From: Segatella copri
Lineage (GTDB): Bacteria > Bacteroidota > Bacteroidia > Bacteroidales > Bacteroidaceae
Direction: 5' to 3'
NCBI RefSeq assembly: GCF_019249795.2
Contig: NZ_CP156891.1
Coordinates: 1,878,001 to 1,942,000 of the forward strand
Length of the DNA: 64,000 nt
Under the pieces are notes generated by a model that did not search any database, was not told the origin of the DNA, and saw nothing but the letters and a program-made list of their open reading frames with translations. The translations under genes were made by a program, and so were the position numbers. This document shows positions 1-11,224 of this stretch, in pieces (within the stretch, counting starts at the first letter, position 1; every line of letters begins with the position of its first letter).

Positions 1-190
1 CCAGACGAGTACCGTTATCTATCACATCGATGAGTTTCTCATACACATCAGATGGCAGATACTTGTACATCTTCTGGCGGTTGAATACATACTTGGCGAA
101 GTACTCCGAAGGGCGCACCTTGGGAGCCTCTACCTCTACAGGTCTTTTCTTAAAGGCCTCGGCTACAACCTCAAATCTCAAATTAGCCAT
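1..190 (-). CDS. glnN: Glutamine synthetase type III, N-terminal fragment (runs off the window)
   Basis: The 63 visible codons begin MANLRFEVVAEAF and contain SEYFAKYVFNRQKMYKYLP followed by an acidic stretch ending DNGTRL. This matches the N-terminus of the large type III glutamine synthetases of Bacteroidales (the Bacteroides enzyme has DYYASHVFDRKKMQEYLP and EKGTPI at the same place). The enzyme makes glutamine from glutamate, ammonia and ATP in the cytoplasm and is normally about 730 residues; only the first 9% is here. The start at 190 follows an AT-rich leader and a TAnnTTTG promoter about 36 bp upstream. The catalytic region is outside the window, so the call rests on the N-terminal signature alone. 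Confidence 0.8.
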   Translation of the reverse strand, partial: MANLRFEVVAEAFKKRPVEVEAPKVRPSEYFAKYVFNRQKMYKYLPSDVYEKLIDVIDNGTRL

Positions 191-225
191 TCTTTCTTTT
201 ATTATTAATTATAAGTTTGCGGGTG

Positions 226-233
226 CAAAGTTA
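226..233 (-). promoter_or_regulatory. Promoter -7 element of glnN
   Basis: On the minus strand this reads TAACTTTG followed by C, a match to the Bacteroidetes TAnnTTTG element, 36 bp upstream of the glutamine synthetase start. Confidence 0.7.
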
Positions 234-317
234 CGAAAAAATGAGCAAATTGCTAGCGTTTGAGCGTATTTTTTATGCAAAATTCAAACTTTTCTTATAC
301 ATAAAGTGCCTTTTTCC

Positions 318-375
318 TACATGGCGACGTAATCTTTCCTACGTCCTGACACAGAAACTCCTGCGTCGCCATGTA
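318..375. repeat. 12-bp perfect inverted repeat upstream of glnN
   Basis: TACATGGCGACG (318-329) is repeated inverted as CGTCGCCATGTA (364-375) with 34 bp between. It lies about 85 bp upstream of the glnN -7 element. In the 191-494 gap I see this dyad, the glnN promoter and the terminator of the GH51 gene, and no gene. It could be an operator dyad or a remnant of a small repeat element. Confidence 0.6.
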
Positions 376-394
376 ATTTCAAGGGCATTAGGAG

Positions 395-435
395 AGAAAA
401 AAAATCCCTTGCAACCACTAGAGTCGCAAGGGATT
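395..435 (-). terminator. Rho-independent terminator of the GH51 gene
   Basis: AATCCCTTGC (403-412) pairs with GCAAGGGATT (426-435). Read on the minus strand the stem is followed by eight T residues, about 60 bp after the GH51 stop codon. Confidence 0.9.
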
Positions 436-494
436 CACATTATCCACTTATCTATTTGTACCTTAAGGATTTATTGAAGATTGGAGGTCGGCAA

Positions 495-2435
495 TTAGAA
501 ACGGTATACAACAAAGCTGTTTGGCTTCATCTTCACGTTCAATACATTGCCCTGAACCTGTGCATCTGATACTACAGGAACAACCACATTTTTATTGTCT
601 ATCTTGTTTTCTGCCTGAATATCGTCGGCATGGAGAACGGTTACCTTACCTGGGCTCAACTTCTTGATACCATTAAAGGTGACGTTGATTTCCTTTGCCT
701 CGTTAGAGGTGTTGGCAATCTTTACGATGTAGCTCTTGGTAGCCTTGTCGAAGCAAGCGGTGGCATAGAGACCGTTCTCACCTGCTACAGCCTTGCCGTT
801 CTCGGTAAGTTTCAACACATTGGTACCCTTGTTCTCGCCGTAGAGCTGCTGAACATAGTAGTTGGCAGAACGGACAGAGCTGAGGTTATCGAACCAGATG
901 AGGTCCGGACGCCACTGCCATCCCTCTACATGAGCGAAGAGAGGTGCATAGGTAGCCTGATAAACCACATCAGCATTGCGCTCCAAACCGGTCATGAAAG
1001 CAGCCTCAGAAAGGGCTGCCTCCCAAGAGTTTGGATCATTCTCGGCATGAGCAGCATACTCGCCGGCAAAGACCTTAGGACCCTTGCGGTCGTACTTGTC
1101 GTAACGGCTGGCATTGCTGCGGAACCATTCCGGACTCTTGTAGTAGTGCTCATCCACCATGTCTACGCCCAACTTGCGCATCTGCTCCCAACCGTAGTCG
1201 AAATCCTTTCCATCAGCAGATGGACCAGATGAACCGCAGATTTTTATCTTTGGATACTTGGCATGAATCTGCTCCATGAACTTCTGCAGACGCTCAGGAT
1301 ACATAGGACCCCACTGCTCGTTACCGATACCAATCTGCTTCAGATTGAATGGTGCTGGATGACCCATATCGGCACGGAGCTTACCCCACTTAGAGGTAAC
1401 AGGACCATTGGCAAACTCGATGAGGTCGAGTGCATCGTCGATATAGCTCTGGAGATCCTTGACTGCTACATGTGCATTAGGATCCTTATCATCGTTCTGA
1501 TACTGGCAAGCCAGACCTACAGAGAGAATAGGCAATGGCTCAGCACCAATCTTCTCTGAAAGGAGGAAATACTCATAGAAGCCCAAGCCCAATGACTGAT
1601 AGTAGTTAGGGAAAAGGCGATGAGGGAAGGTATCTCTCCAGCGGTTCTCGTTCAGAGGACGGTTCTCAGGAGCACCCACAGAGTTCTTCCACTCATAACG
1701 GGTATCGAGGTCGGTTCCCTCTACGATACATCCGCCAGGGAAACGGAAGATGCCTGGCTTCAAGTCAGCCAAATCCTGTACGAGGTCGGCACGGAGACCA
1801 TTCCAGTTGTCCTCAGGAAAGAGAGAGATATGGTCGAGGTCTACGCTTTCAGAACCCTTCTCCAGATAAACACGCATCAACCCCTTGGCATCGGTCTGAG
1901 GAGAAGTAAGGGTAGCAGTAAGCTTCTGCCATTTATTATTGGTGATGTTGATGACCTGCTTGGCAATCACATCATTCTTTGAATTGACGAGTTCTACGCG
2001 AATCTTGCCCTGCTTGCCATCTATGAGATGAAGACGGCCATATACGGTGAAATCGTACTTCATATCCTTCTTCAAGCCCATGCCGAAGAAGCCACGGTTC
2101 TCAAGACCAGTCTGCTTCTCACGTGCGCCTGCGCTCTCAAGTGTTACATAATGAGGATTGCGGTCGAAGGCAGGTTTTACGTCGCTGAGGGTTACATTTC
2201 CGAATGTATTCCATCCCATCAGGCGCTGTGGGAATTCGAAGGAACGGTTCTCTACCATCTCTGCATAGAGTCCACCATCGGCACCGAAGTTGATATCCTC
2301 GAAGAAGATACCATACATGGTAGGCTGGATTTCTGCTCCAGGCTTGTTAGCCTGAACAGTAAACTGATGCTGTGCGAAAGCTCCGAGTGAAGACATCGCC
2401 AGCAATGCTGCTGCGAAAAATTTTGCTTTTCTCAT
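495..2435 (-). CDS. GH51 alpha-L-arabinofuranosidase, exported
   Basis: 646-residue exported enzyme predicted to release terminal alpha-L-arabinofuranose from arabinan, arabinoxylan or arabinogalactan. A signal peptide covers residues 1-21 (ends GAFAQ). A CBM4/9-like insert occupies roughly 80-210, followed by the TIM barrel. The acid/base glutamate is in GNEQWG (E373) and the nucleophile in FAGEYAAH (E459), both canonical for GH51. A beta-sandwich C-terminal domain follows from about 500. It is transcribed alone, with its own promoter and terminator, on the same strand as the GH2 beta-galactosidase upstream. The two leaders share the ACCTTATT...ATAGG motif, so they may be co-regulated; that is an inference. 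There is no SusCD pair beside it. Periplasmic or surface location cannot be told apart from the sequence. Confidence 0.95.
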   Translation of the reverse strand: MRKAKFFAAALLAMSSLGAFAQHQFTVQANKPGAEIQPTMYGIFFEDINFGADGGLYAEMVENRSFEFPQRLMGWNTFGNVTLSDVKPAFDRNPHYVTLESAGAREKQTGLENRGFFGMGLKKDMKYDFTVYGRLHLIDGKQGKIRVELVNSKNDVIAKQVINITNNKWQKLTATLTSPQTDAKGLMRVYLEKGSESVDLDHISLFPEDNWNGLRADLVQDLADLKPGIFRFPGGCIVEGTDLDTRYEWKNSVGAPENRPLNENRWRDTFPHRLFPNYYQSLGLGFYEYFLLSEKIGAEPLPILSVGLACQYQNDDKDPNAHVAVKDLQSYIDDALDLIEFANGPVTSKWGKLRADMGHPAPFNLKQIGIGNEQWGPMYPERLQKFMEQIHAKYPKIKICGSSGPSADGKDFDYGWEQMRKLGVDMVDEHYYKSPEWFRSNASRYDKYDRKGPKVFAGEYAAHAENDPNSWEAALSEAAFMTGLERNADVVYQATYAPLFAHVEGWQWRPDLIWFDNLSSVRSANYYVQQLYGENKGTNVLKLTENGKAVAGENGLYATACFDKATKSYIVKIANTSNEAKEINVTFNGIKKLSPGKVTVLHADDIQAENKIDNKNVVVPVVSDAQVQGNVLNVKMKPNSFVVYRF

Positions 2436-2472
2436 ATTGTTCGTTATTTTTATTTTTTAGGTCTGTACTTAC

Positions 2473-2490
2473 ACCTTATTAAATATAGGT
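2473..2490. repeat. Dispersed AT-rich motif, copy in the GH51 leader
   Basis: ACCTTATTAAATATAGGT, a near copy of the motif at 5961 and 5987, lies in the transcribed leader of the GH51 gene, 38 bp before the start codon. Confidence 0.6.
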
Positions 2491-2491
2491 G

Positions 2492-2581
2492 GTGCAGTAA
2501 TTTGCTGCAAAGATTACACAAACGAGCGCAATGAAAGCTTGCTTTCAAATTGCCAAGTGCAGTAAATCTTCTGCAAAGATA
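2492..2581 (-). promoter_or_regulatory. GH51 promoter with a duplicated segment and leader hairpin
   Basis: On the minus strand TATCTTTG at 2574-2581 is a perfect -7 element. Its surroundings (2557-2581) are repeated at 2492-2516: both contain GTGCAGTAA and CTGCAAAGAT. The second copy has a one-base spacing defect in the -7 element. Between the copies, 2528-2553 forms a stem, GCAAT-GAAAGC-TT-GCTTTC-AA-ATTGC. Confidence 0.6.
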
Positions 2582-2611
2582 AAAAAATCCACCCCAAATG
2601 AGGTGGATTTT
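2581..2611 (-). terminator. Rho-independent terminator of the GH2 gene
   Basis: AAAATCCACC (2584-2593) pairs with GGTGGATTTT (2602-2611); on the minus strand the stem ends in a run of seven T. It lies 45 bp after the GH2 stop codon. Confidence 0.9.
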
Positions 2612-2655
2612 CTGTTTAAATATATTGGATTTTCGTACAAATCCCTGCTTTTCTA

Positions 2656-5934
<3,279 letters not shown>

Positions 5935-5960
5935 TTATTTATACATTAGATTGAAATTAC

Positions 5961-6003
5961 ACCTTATTATATATAGGCTATTCTATACCTTATTATATAT
6001 AGG
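5961..6003. repeat. Two tandem copies of the AT-rich motif in the GH2 leader
   Basis: ACCTTATTATATATAGG occurs exactly at 5961-5977 and again at 5987-6003, a 26-bp spacing. A third copy (ACCTTATTATATATATA) lies at 6257-6273 at the edge of the GH43 remnant. All three have the same orientation. The first two lie in the predicted GH2 leader. Confidence 0.75.
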
Positions 6004-6061
6004 CATATCCTGGAGCATCTTATATACCTCCATGTTGCCGGTAGCCTCAGCTAAGCAACTG

Positions 6062-6069
6062 CAAATATA
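6062..6069 (-). promoter_or_regulatory. Promoter -7 element of the GH2 gene
   Basis: The minus strand reads TATATTTG followed by CAG, a match to TAnnTTTG, 137 bp upstream of the GH2 start; this implies a leader of about 130 nt that holds the two motif copies. Confidence 0.6.
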
Positions 6070-6108
6070 TGAAAATTAAGTTAGAAACAAGCAGAACGCC
6101 CGTATTTT

Positions 6109-6258
6109 TTATTGTTTTTTCAACACTGGTGCACCATTTCCCCAAGAAATAGGTACCCACAAGTGTCTGCTGTCGCTCAAGTGTTTGGGGTTCCACATGT
6201 CTGCCATGAACACATAGTCAGCACCATGGAACATCTTCTTTTGTGCTGCAGTTTTCAC
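6109..6258 (-). pseudogene. Remnant of a GH43 glycosidase gene (C-terminal about 49 codons)
   Basis: Read on the minus strand this segment is open to a TAA stop at 6109 and encodes HGADYVFMADMWNPKHL, then SDSRHLWVPISWGNGAPVLKK. The pattern YxFMADxWNPxxLxDSRxxWxPI is typical of the C-terminal end of GH43 galactan/arabinan-active enzymes in Bacteroidales. No upstream coding frame continues: the frame meets a TGA at 6283-6285 within the AT-rich motif region. The intact gene has therefore been lost, leaving its tail upstream of the GH2 gene in the same orientation. The family assignment is from memory of the motif. Confidence 0.6.
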
Positions 6259-6371
6259 CTTATTATATATATACCCATACCATCATAGAAAGGCATATAA
6301 ATATATAAAACTTTTTCAATATCCGCTAAAAGAAAATGACAAAAAAGTTTGGTATTTCCGAAAAAATACAT

Positions 6372-6379
6372 TACCTTTG
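6372..6379 (+). promoter_or_regulatory. Promoter -7 element of the 63-residue protein gene
   Basis: TACCTTTG followed by CC, a match to TAnnTTTG, 37 bp upstream of the ATG at 6416. Confidence 0.7.
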
Positions 6380-6415
6380 CCATCATAAAATAAACAACGA
6401 AACGACATAAAAATT

Positions 6416-6607
6416 ATGATGACAATCGAAGAATACAGAGCAGCCATCTTGCAGGCTTTACTCGATGCTAAGAACGAGGACGGCACTCCAGCCATTACTC
6501 CAAGGGAAGCACAGGAAGCACTCAACGGATTTACCGACGACGAGTTGCAAGACGGAATCCTATGGAATTCGCCCGAAGACGTGGCATCAATTATCCTCGA
6601 GGGATAA
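6416..6607 (+). CDS. Small acidic protein of unknown function (63 aa)
   Basis: MMTIEEYRAAILQALLDAK is followed by an acidic, apparently helical sequence with no signal peptide, membrane segment or Cys. It looks like a real gene: a good -7 element lies 37 bp upstream, codon use is like that of its neighbours, and a strong stem-loop follows 35 bp after the stop. A second ATG at 6419 could be the start. The ITPREAQEALNGFTDDEL stretch suggests a short helical bundle. I do not recognise a family and assign no function. The opposite strand is also open here, but without a promoter or sensible protein. Confidence 0.7.
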   Translation: MMTIEEYRAAILQALLDAKNEDGTPAITPREAQEALNGFTDDELQDGILWNSPEDVASIILEG

Positions 6608-6641
6608 ATCACGGAAGTTATATTCAGCTACCAACAGATAA

Positions 6642-6685
6642 GAATAGGAGCAAAGACCCTTTTTGCGGGGTTTTTGCTCCTATTC
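6642..6685 (+). terminator. Strong stem-loop, terminator of the small protein gene
   Basis: GAATAGGAGCAAA (6642-6654) pairs with TTTGCTCCTATTC (6673-6685), with a further inner GACCC/GGGGT pairing. There is no long T run after the outer stem, so its exact role is not certain. Confidence 0.6.
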
Positions 6686-6837
6686 CCATTTATACTTCCT
6701 GTTCTTTCTTCCTTTAAAGACAGTCTTCAACAGCCCCGCAATACTTCATTTCTGTTGCAAAAGCAATAAAAAACTAAAGAATGCGACAAAAAACAAAAGA
6801 ATGTGCAATTTTTCTTTCACAATTCAATTATTATTTG

Positions 6838-6845
6838 TAAATTTG
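6838..6845 (+). promoter_or_regulatory. Promoter -7 element of argS
   Basis: TAAATTTG followed by CAG, matching TAnnTTTG, 87 bp upstream of the argS start. Confidence 0.65.
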
Positions 6846-6932
6846 CAGCCGCATAAACGGAAAGGGAACTTGCAAATCCCTCTTCAATCAGTTTAAAAAG
6901 ATAATTTTACCGGTAAAAATATATATTAAATA

Positions 6933-8753
6933 ATGAAGATAGAAAACGAAATCATCAGCTCGGTCATCGCTGCGGTGAAGGAGCTTTATGGTCAGGACGT
7001 ACCTGAGAAGATGGTAGCCCTGCAGAAGACCAAGAGTAATTTCGAAGGTAACCTTACCCTCGTCGTATTCCCATTCCTCAAAATGTCGAAGAAAAAGCCT
7101 GAGGATACAGCACAGGAAATCGGCGAATACCTGAAGAAAAACTGCGCTAACGTTATCGCAGACTTCAACGTGGTTAAGGGTTTCCTCAACCTTTCTATCG
7201 CTCCTGCCGCTTGGGTAGGACTCTTGAATACCATCAACGCTGACCCTAAGTTTGGTGAGAAGCCAGTTACTGAGAACAGTCCGCTCGTCATGATCGAGTA
7301 CTCTTCTCCTAACACCAACAAGCCTCTCCACCTCGGTCACGTGCGCAACAACCTCCTCGGCTGGTCATTGGCCCAGATTATGGAGGCTAACGGCAACAAG
7401 GTAATCAAGACAAACATCGTTAACGACCGTGGTATCCACATCTGTAAGTCTATGCTCGCCTGGCTCAAGTGGGGCAATGGCGAAACTCCTGAAACTTCCG
7501 GCAAGAAGGGCGACCACCTCATCGGCGACTACTATGTAGCCTTCGACAAGCACTATCGTGAGGAAATCGCAGAGCTCAAGGCTCAGTACATGAAGGATGG
7601 CATGGACGAAGAAGCTGCCACAGAGAAAGCTAAGGTAGAGGCTCCGCTGATTAAGGAGGCTCACGAAATGCTCGTAAAGTGGGAGAACAACGACCCTGAG
7701 GTTCGTGCACTCTGGCAGAAGATGAACAACTGGGTTTACGCTGGCTTTGATGAGACTTACAAGATGATGGGTGTAAGTTTCGACAAGATATATTATGAGT
7801 CAAACACTTACCTTGAGGGTAAGAAGAAGGTAGAAGAAGGATTGGAGAAGGGTCTCTTCTTCCGCAAGGATGATAACTCTGTTTGGGCTGACCTCACCAA
7901 CGAGGGTCTCGACCAGAAGCTCCTGCTCCGTTCTGACGGCACTTCTGTTTATATGACTCAGGACATCGGTACTGCCGACCTCCGTTTCAAGGATTTCCCT
8001 ATCGACAAGATGATCTACGTAGTAGGTAACGAGCAGAACTACCACTTCCAGGTACTCTCTATCCTGCTCGACCGTCTCGGTTTCAAGTGGGGTAAGGACT
8101 TGGTTCACTTCTCTTACGGTATGGTAGAGTTGCCTAACGGAAAGATGAAGAGCCGCGAAGGAACCGTAGTAGATGCTGATGACCTGATGGCAGAAATGAT
8201 TAAGGACGCTCGCCAGACAAGCGATGAGCTCGGCAAGTTCAAGGACATGAGCGAGGAAGAGCGCCAGGAGATTTCACGCATCGTGGGTCTCGGAGCGTTG
8301 AAGTACTTCATCCTCAAGGTAGATGCCCGCAAGAACATGCTCTTCAACCCAGAAGAGAGTATCGACTTCAACGGTAACACAGGTCCTTTCATCCAGTATA
8401 CCTATGCCCGTATCCGCAGCATCATGCGCAAGGCAGCAGCCGAGGGCATCGAGATTCCTGCAGAGTTGGGCGCAGACGCTCCTATCAACGAGAAGGAGAT
8501 TGACCTCATCCAGAAGATGAACGACTTTGCTGCAGCTGTAGCCGATGCAGGCAACAACTACAACCCTGGTGGTATCGCTAACTACTGCTACGAGTTGACC
8601 AAGGAGTTCAACCAGTTCTATCACGACTACAGCATCCTGAATGCCGAGAGCGAGGCTGAGAAGATTACCCGTCTGGTTCTTGCTGCCAACGTGGCTAAGA
8701 TCTTGAAGAACGGTATGTCTCTGCTCGGCATCGAGGTTCCGGAAAGAATGTAA
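6933..8753 (+). CDS. argS: Arginyl-tRNA synthetase
   Basis: 606-residue class I aminoacyl-tRNA synthetase that charges tRNA-Arg. The N-terminal Add-1 tRNA-binding domain covers about residues 1-100. The HIGH-type motif is PLHLGHVRNN (H133-H136). The KMSKS equivalent is GKMKSREG (about 403-410), the usual form in bacterial ArgRS. The helical anticodon-binding DALR domain forms the C-terminus (about 490-606) and ends in PERM, as many ArgRS do. Strong codon bias fits a highly expressed housekeeping gene. It is monocistronic, with its own promoter and a 44-nt terminator stem-loop. Confidence 0.98.
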   Translation: MKIENEIISSVIAAVKELYGQDVPEKMVALQKTKSNFEGNLTLVVFPFLKMSKKKPEDTAQEIGEYLKKNCANVIADFNVVKGFLNLSIAPAAWVGLLNTINADPKFGEKPVTENSPLVMIEYSSPNTNKPLHLGHVRNNLLGWSLAQIMEANGNKVIKTNIVNDRGIHICKSMLAWLKWGNGETPETSGKKGDHLIGDYYVAFDKHYREEIAELKAQYMKDGMDEEAATEKAKVEAPLIKEAHEMLVKWENNDPEVRALWQKMNNWVYAGFDETYKMMGVSFDKIYYESNTYLEGKKKVEEGLEKGLFFRKDDNSVWADLTNEGLDQKLLLRSDGTSVYMTQDIGTADLRFKDFPIDKMIYVVGNEQNYHFQVLSILLDRLGFKWGKDLVHFSYGMVELPNGKMKSREGTVVDADDLMAEMIKDARQTSDELGKFKDMSEEERQEISRIVGLGALKYFILKVDARKNMLFNPEESIDFNGNTGPFIQYTYARIRSIMRKAAAEGIEIPAELGADAPINEKEIDLIQKMNDFAAAVADAGNNYNPGGIANYCYELTKEFNQFYHDYSILNAESEAEKITRLVLAANVAKILKNGMSLLGIEVPERM

Positions 8754-8815
8754 TATATACATAAGATATAATAACCTACAATTTAAAAAATAAAAGAATA
8801 TTGACTATTTGACAT

Positions 8816-8863
8816 AATGAGCATGGCCCTGGAGCTCGACTCCAAGGCGCATGCTCATTTCAG
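8816..8863 (+). terminator. Terminator after argS
   Basis: AATGAGCATG (8816-8825) pairs with CATGCTCATT (8850-8859), and an inner GCC.TGGAG/CTCCA.GGC pairing extends the stem; the tract after it is moderately T-rich. Confidence 0.75.
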
Positions 8864-8908
8864 TTTTAGCCAATCCTTTTTGTTTTTCCAACCCCAAAAA
8901 GAAAAAAG

Positions 8909-9382
8909 ATGAATAAAATGCCCGTAAATCCTCCTTCATGGAGAAACGATACCGTTTTGCCTCTACCCAACGAAGTTATAGCCAACGCCTGGGCTGTGGA
9001 TGCCGCCTGTTCCGGCAATCCCGGTCCGATGGAATACCAATGCATCGACCTTCAGACCGGTGCCCAGGTTTTCCACTATGGTCCTATCCACGGCACCAAC
9101 AACATCGGCGAGTTTCTCGCCATCGTCCACGCCCTCGCCCTGATGCAGCAGAAGGGCATTACCGACAAGATAATTTATAGCGACAGCGTGAATGCCCAGC
9201 TCTGGGTAAGCAAGAAACAATGCAAGACCAAACTGGAGCGCACTCCCCAGACCGAACAGCTCTACCAGGTCATCGCCCGAGCCGAGAACTGGCTCCGCAC
9301 CCACCCCATCAACATACCTATTATAAAATGGGAAACGAAGAAATGGGGCGAGATTCCAGCCGATTTCGGAAGAAAGGGATAA
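8909..9382 (+). CDS. rnhA: Ribonuclease HI family protein
   Basis: 157 residues with the RNase H fold. The four acidic catalytic positions can be placed: D31 in VDAACSGNPG, E68 in NNIGEFLA, D92 in IYSDSVNA and D152 in IPADFGRK near the C-terminus. It should cut the RNA strand of RNA-DNA hybrids in the cytoplasm. The form is the short Bacteroidetes type with a 20-residue N-terminal extension and no hybrid-binding domain. A second Met (residue 4) is a possible start. It sits between argS and the ECF sigma gene, each with its own promoter, so there is no clear operon link. I see no convincing promoter of its own. Confidence 0.85.
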   Translation: MNKMPVNPPSWRNDTVLPLPNEVIANAWAVDAACSGNPGPMEYQCIDLQTGAQVFHYGPIHGTNNIGEFLAIVHALALMQQKGITDKIIYSDSVNAQLWVSKKQCKTKLERTPQTEQLYQVIARAENWLRTHPINIPIIKWETKKWGEIPADFGRKG

Positions 9383-9450
9383 AAAGGATATTTTTATGTG
9401 CCTTTCCCGAAATAATGCCCGCAAAAGCTTGCAATTTCAGATATTTTGTT

Positions 9451-9458
9451 TAATTTTG
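9451..9458 (+). promoter_or_regulatory. Promoter -7 element of the ECF sigma gene
   Basis: TAATTTTG followed by CAG, matching TAnnTTTG, 37 bp upstream of the ATG at 9495. The sigma factor gene thus appears to be made from a housekeeping-type promoter. Confidence 0.7.
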
Positions 9459-9494
9459 CAGCTATTACCGTATTAAACATACATAATCGTAAGA

Positions 9495-10052
9495 ATGGAA
9501 ATAGAAAAAGAAACAATATTATTAATGTCGAAAGGAGACAAGAAAGCATACGAAACGATGTTCCGCAGGTTCTATCCTAAGGTACACCGTTTTGTAGCCA
9601 TGCTCTTGAAAAACGAAGATGATGCTGATGACGTCAGCCAGCTCATCTTCTTAAAGGTATGGAACAAACGCGAGAAGTTTGCCGATATCCAGAACTTCGA
9701 TTCCTACCTCTTTATTTTGGCAAAATATACTGTCATCAACTACATTTCCTCCAAGCACATCATCCCAATAGATATTGACAGTCTGCCAGACAGATACGCC
9801 AACGAATCTTCGCCACATGACGATGTGGTGGCAAAGGATACCCAGCTGCTCATCGACATGGTGGTAGAAAGCATGCCGCAACAACGCCAGATGATTTATC
9901 GCATGAGCCGCGAGCAGCATCTCAAGAACGAAGAGATAGCCCAGCGCCTGGGTATTCAGAAGAAAACGGTAGAAAATCATCTTAACCTAGCTCTTAAAGA
10001 AATTAAAAAAGCCTTATATTTGATGATTTTGTTACCTTGGCATTGGGTGTAA
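9495..10052 (+). CDS. ECF RNA polymerase sigma factor (Bacteroides expansion family type)
   Basis: 185 residues with sigma-70 region 2 (about 20-90, including DADDVSQLIFLKVW and the FDSYLFILAKYTVINYI helix) and region 4 (about 120-175, with NEEIAQRLGIQKKTVENHLNLALKEIKK as the helix-turn-helix). In Bacteroidales such sigma factors pair with a FecR-type anti-sigma factor and a TonB-dependent transporter carrying an STN domain, and switch on a SusCD operon. All of those partners follow here. Its 3' end overlaps a GGGTGTAAC-N13-GTCTT promoter that should drive fecR and that recurs upstream of susC. The sigma factor is therefore the likely reader of both sites. Confidence 0.92.
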   Translation: MEIEKETILLMSKGDKKAYETMFRRFYPKVHRFVAMLLKNEDDADDVSQLIFLKVWNKREKFADIQNFDSYLFILAKYTVINYISSKHIIPIDIDSLPDRYANESSPHDDVVAKDTQLLIDMVVESMPQQRQMIYRMSREQHLKNEEIAQRLGIQKKTVENHLNLALKEIKKALYLMILLPWHWV

Positions 10053-10071
10053 CACCATTGAAACATGTCTT
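10045..10071 (+). promoter_or_regulatory. ECF-type promoter for fecR, inside the end of the sigma gene
   Basis: ATTGGGTGTAAC ends at 10053 and is followed after 13 bp by GTCTT (10067-10071). The susC promoter at 12045-12071 has the identical 12-mer and identical spacing. GTAAC and a GTC element at this spacing is the usual ECF -35/-10 style. It lies 22 bp before the fecR ATG. Confidence 0.75.
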
Positions 10072-10093
10072 AAAAATAAATGAAGTTTTTATT

Positions 10094-11104
10094 ATGGCAA
10101 CAAAGATAAGGGATATCATAGATTATTATAGCGGGCACAATGTGCCGGATGAAATAAAAGAAAGGGTATTAGATAGGATTTCCAATACACAAGACGATAA
10201 AGAGGCGAACGAGGCATTTAGAGAATTATGGGACAAGGCTGATTCTGCCTATATGGAAGAAGAAGAAATTTCTGCTGCATACAACCGCCTCTTCGAAACA
10301 GAAGAAACAAGAGAAATAGAAAAGAAAAAATCGCTTCGAATCTTCAACTTTGCCAAACTGGCTGCCGTCTTCGTACCGCTGCTGATGCTGATTGTATTCG
10401 GCAAGCTCTACGTCCAGATGAACAACCAACTCAAGGATATAAAACTGGCAACCATGCTCCAGGAGCATACCATCAACGAAGAGAGCAAAGTCATCGCCTT
10501 GGCAGACGGAACGAAAGTAAGACTCAGCCAGAGTTCCGTACTCCTCTATCCTTCCTCTTTCAAAGGAGCAGAAGAACGCAAGGTTTTCCTGTCGGGAGAG
10601 GCATTCTTCGACATCAGACATGATGATGCCCAGCCGTTCCACGTCAGCACTCCTCATTTCGAGATTACCGACTTGGGCACCTCTTTTACGGTTTCATCTT
10701 ATTCAAATACAGATGAAGTATCTGCCACACTCAAAACCGGCAAGATAGAACTCCGCATCATAGGTCAGGAAGACAAGGTTTACAGCATGAAGCCTAACGA
10801 CCAGTTAGTATATAATGTAAAGACCAAGGCAGTAAACCTCCGCAAGGTTTCGGCCGAAGAAGATGGTACAAGCTGGCGCAACAAGGAGATTGACCTGAAC
10901 GATGTAACGCTGGCAGAAGCTGGTAAGATTCTGGGTAATGCATACGGAGTGAAATTCACCTTCCGTTCAAAGATTCACCAGAAGACGAAGGTTACAGTTC
11001 ATTTCAACCGTGGCGAAACCCTCTCGGGAGCCATGTTTGTCCTGAAAAACCTGGTTCCTGGTCTGGAATATGAAGTGAAGAAAGATGAAGTAATCATCAG
11101 GTAG
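10094..11104 (+). CDS. FecR-family anti-sigma factor
   Basis: 336 residues from the ATG at 10094 (MATKIRDIIDYYSG). An in-frame start 57 bp upstream would lie inside the sigma gene and upstream of the ECF-type promoter, so it is not preferred. The cytoplasmic N-terminal sigma-binding region (1-80) is followed by a membrane helix at about 87-108 (VFVPLLMLIVFG), a periplasmic FecR domain (about 125-220, with LADGTKVRLSQSS and GEAFFDI) and a C-terminal DUF4974-type domain (about 255-330). It should hold the ECF sigma factor inactive until the STN domain of the SusC transporter signals ligand. A terminator follows 23 bp after the stop. Confidence 0.93.
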   Translation: MATKIRDIIDYYSGHNVPDEIKERVLDRISNTQDDKEANEAFRELWDKADSAYMEEEEISAAYNRLFETEETREIEKKKSLRIFNFAKLAAVFVPLLMLIVFGKLYVQMNNQLKDIKLATMLQEHTINEESKVIALADGTKVRLSQSSVLLYPSSFKGAEERKVFLSGEAFFDIRHDDAQPFHVSTPHFEITDLGTSFTVSSYSNTDEVSATLKTGKIELRIIGQEDKVYSMKPNDQLVYNVKTKAVNLRKVSAEEDGTSWRNKEIDLNDVTLAEAGKILGNAYGVKFTFRSKIHQKTKVTVHFNRGETLSGAMFVLKNLVPGLEYEVKKDEVIIR

Positions 11105-11126
11105 GCATATATTATAATAGGTAAAC

Positions 11127-11162
11127 AAAAGGCGCATTATGTAAAAATGATGCGCCTTTTTT
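11127..11162 (+). terminator. Rho-independent terminator after fecR
   Basis: AAAAGGCGCAT (11127-11137) pairs with ATGCGCCTTTT (11150-11160), ending in six T. Confidence 0.92.
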
Positions 11163-11172
11163 CATAAAAGTG

Positions 11173-11180
11173 TATCTCTG
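11173..11180 (+). promoter_or_regulatory. Possible promoter -7 element of the HAD gene
   Basis: TATCTCTG followed by C differs from TAnnTTTG at one position, 45 bp upstream of the start at 11225 and just after the fecR terminator. Confidence 0.4.
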
Positions 11181-11224
11181 CACGGGATATGAAAACAGAA
11201 ATAATAACATAAACTGGAAATATC

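Noticed and set aside
6316-6612. Minus-strand open frame opposite the 63-residue protein gene
   Set aside because: The plus-strand gene has a good promoter, matching codon use and a following hairpin; the minus frame has none of these.
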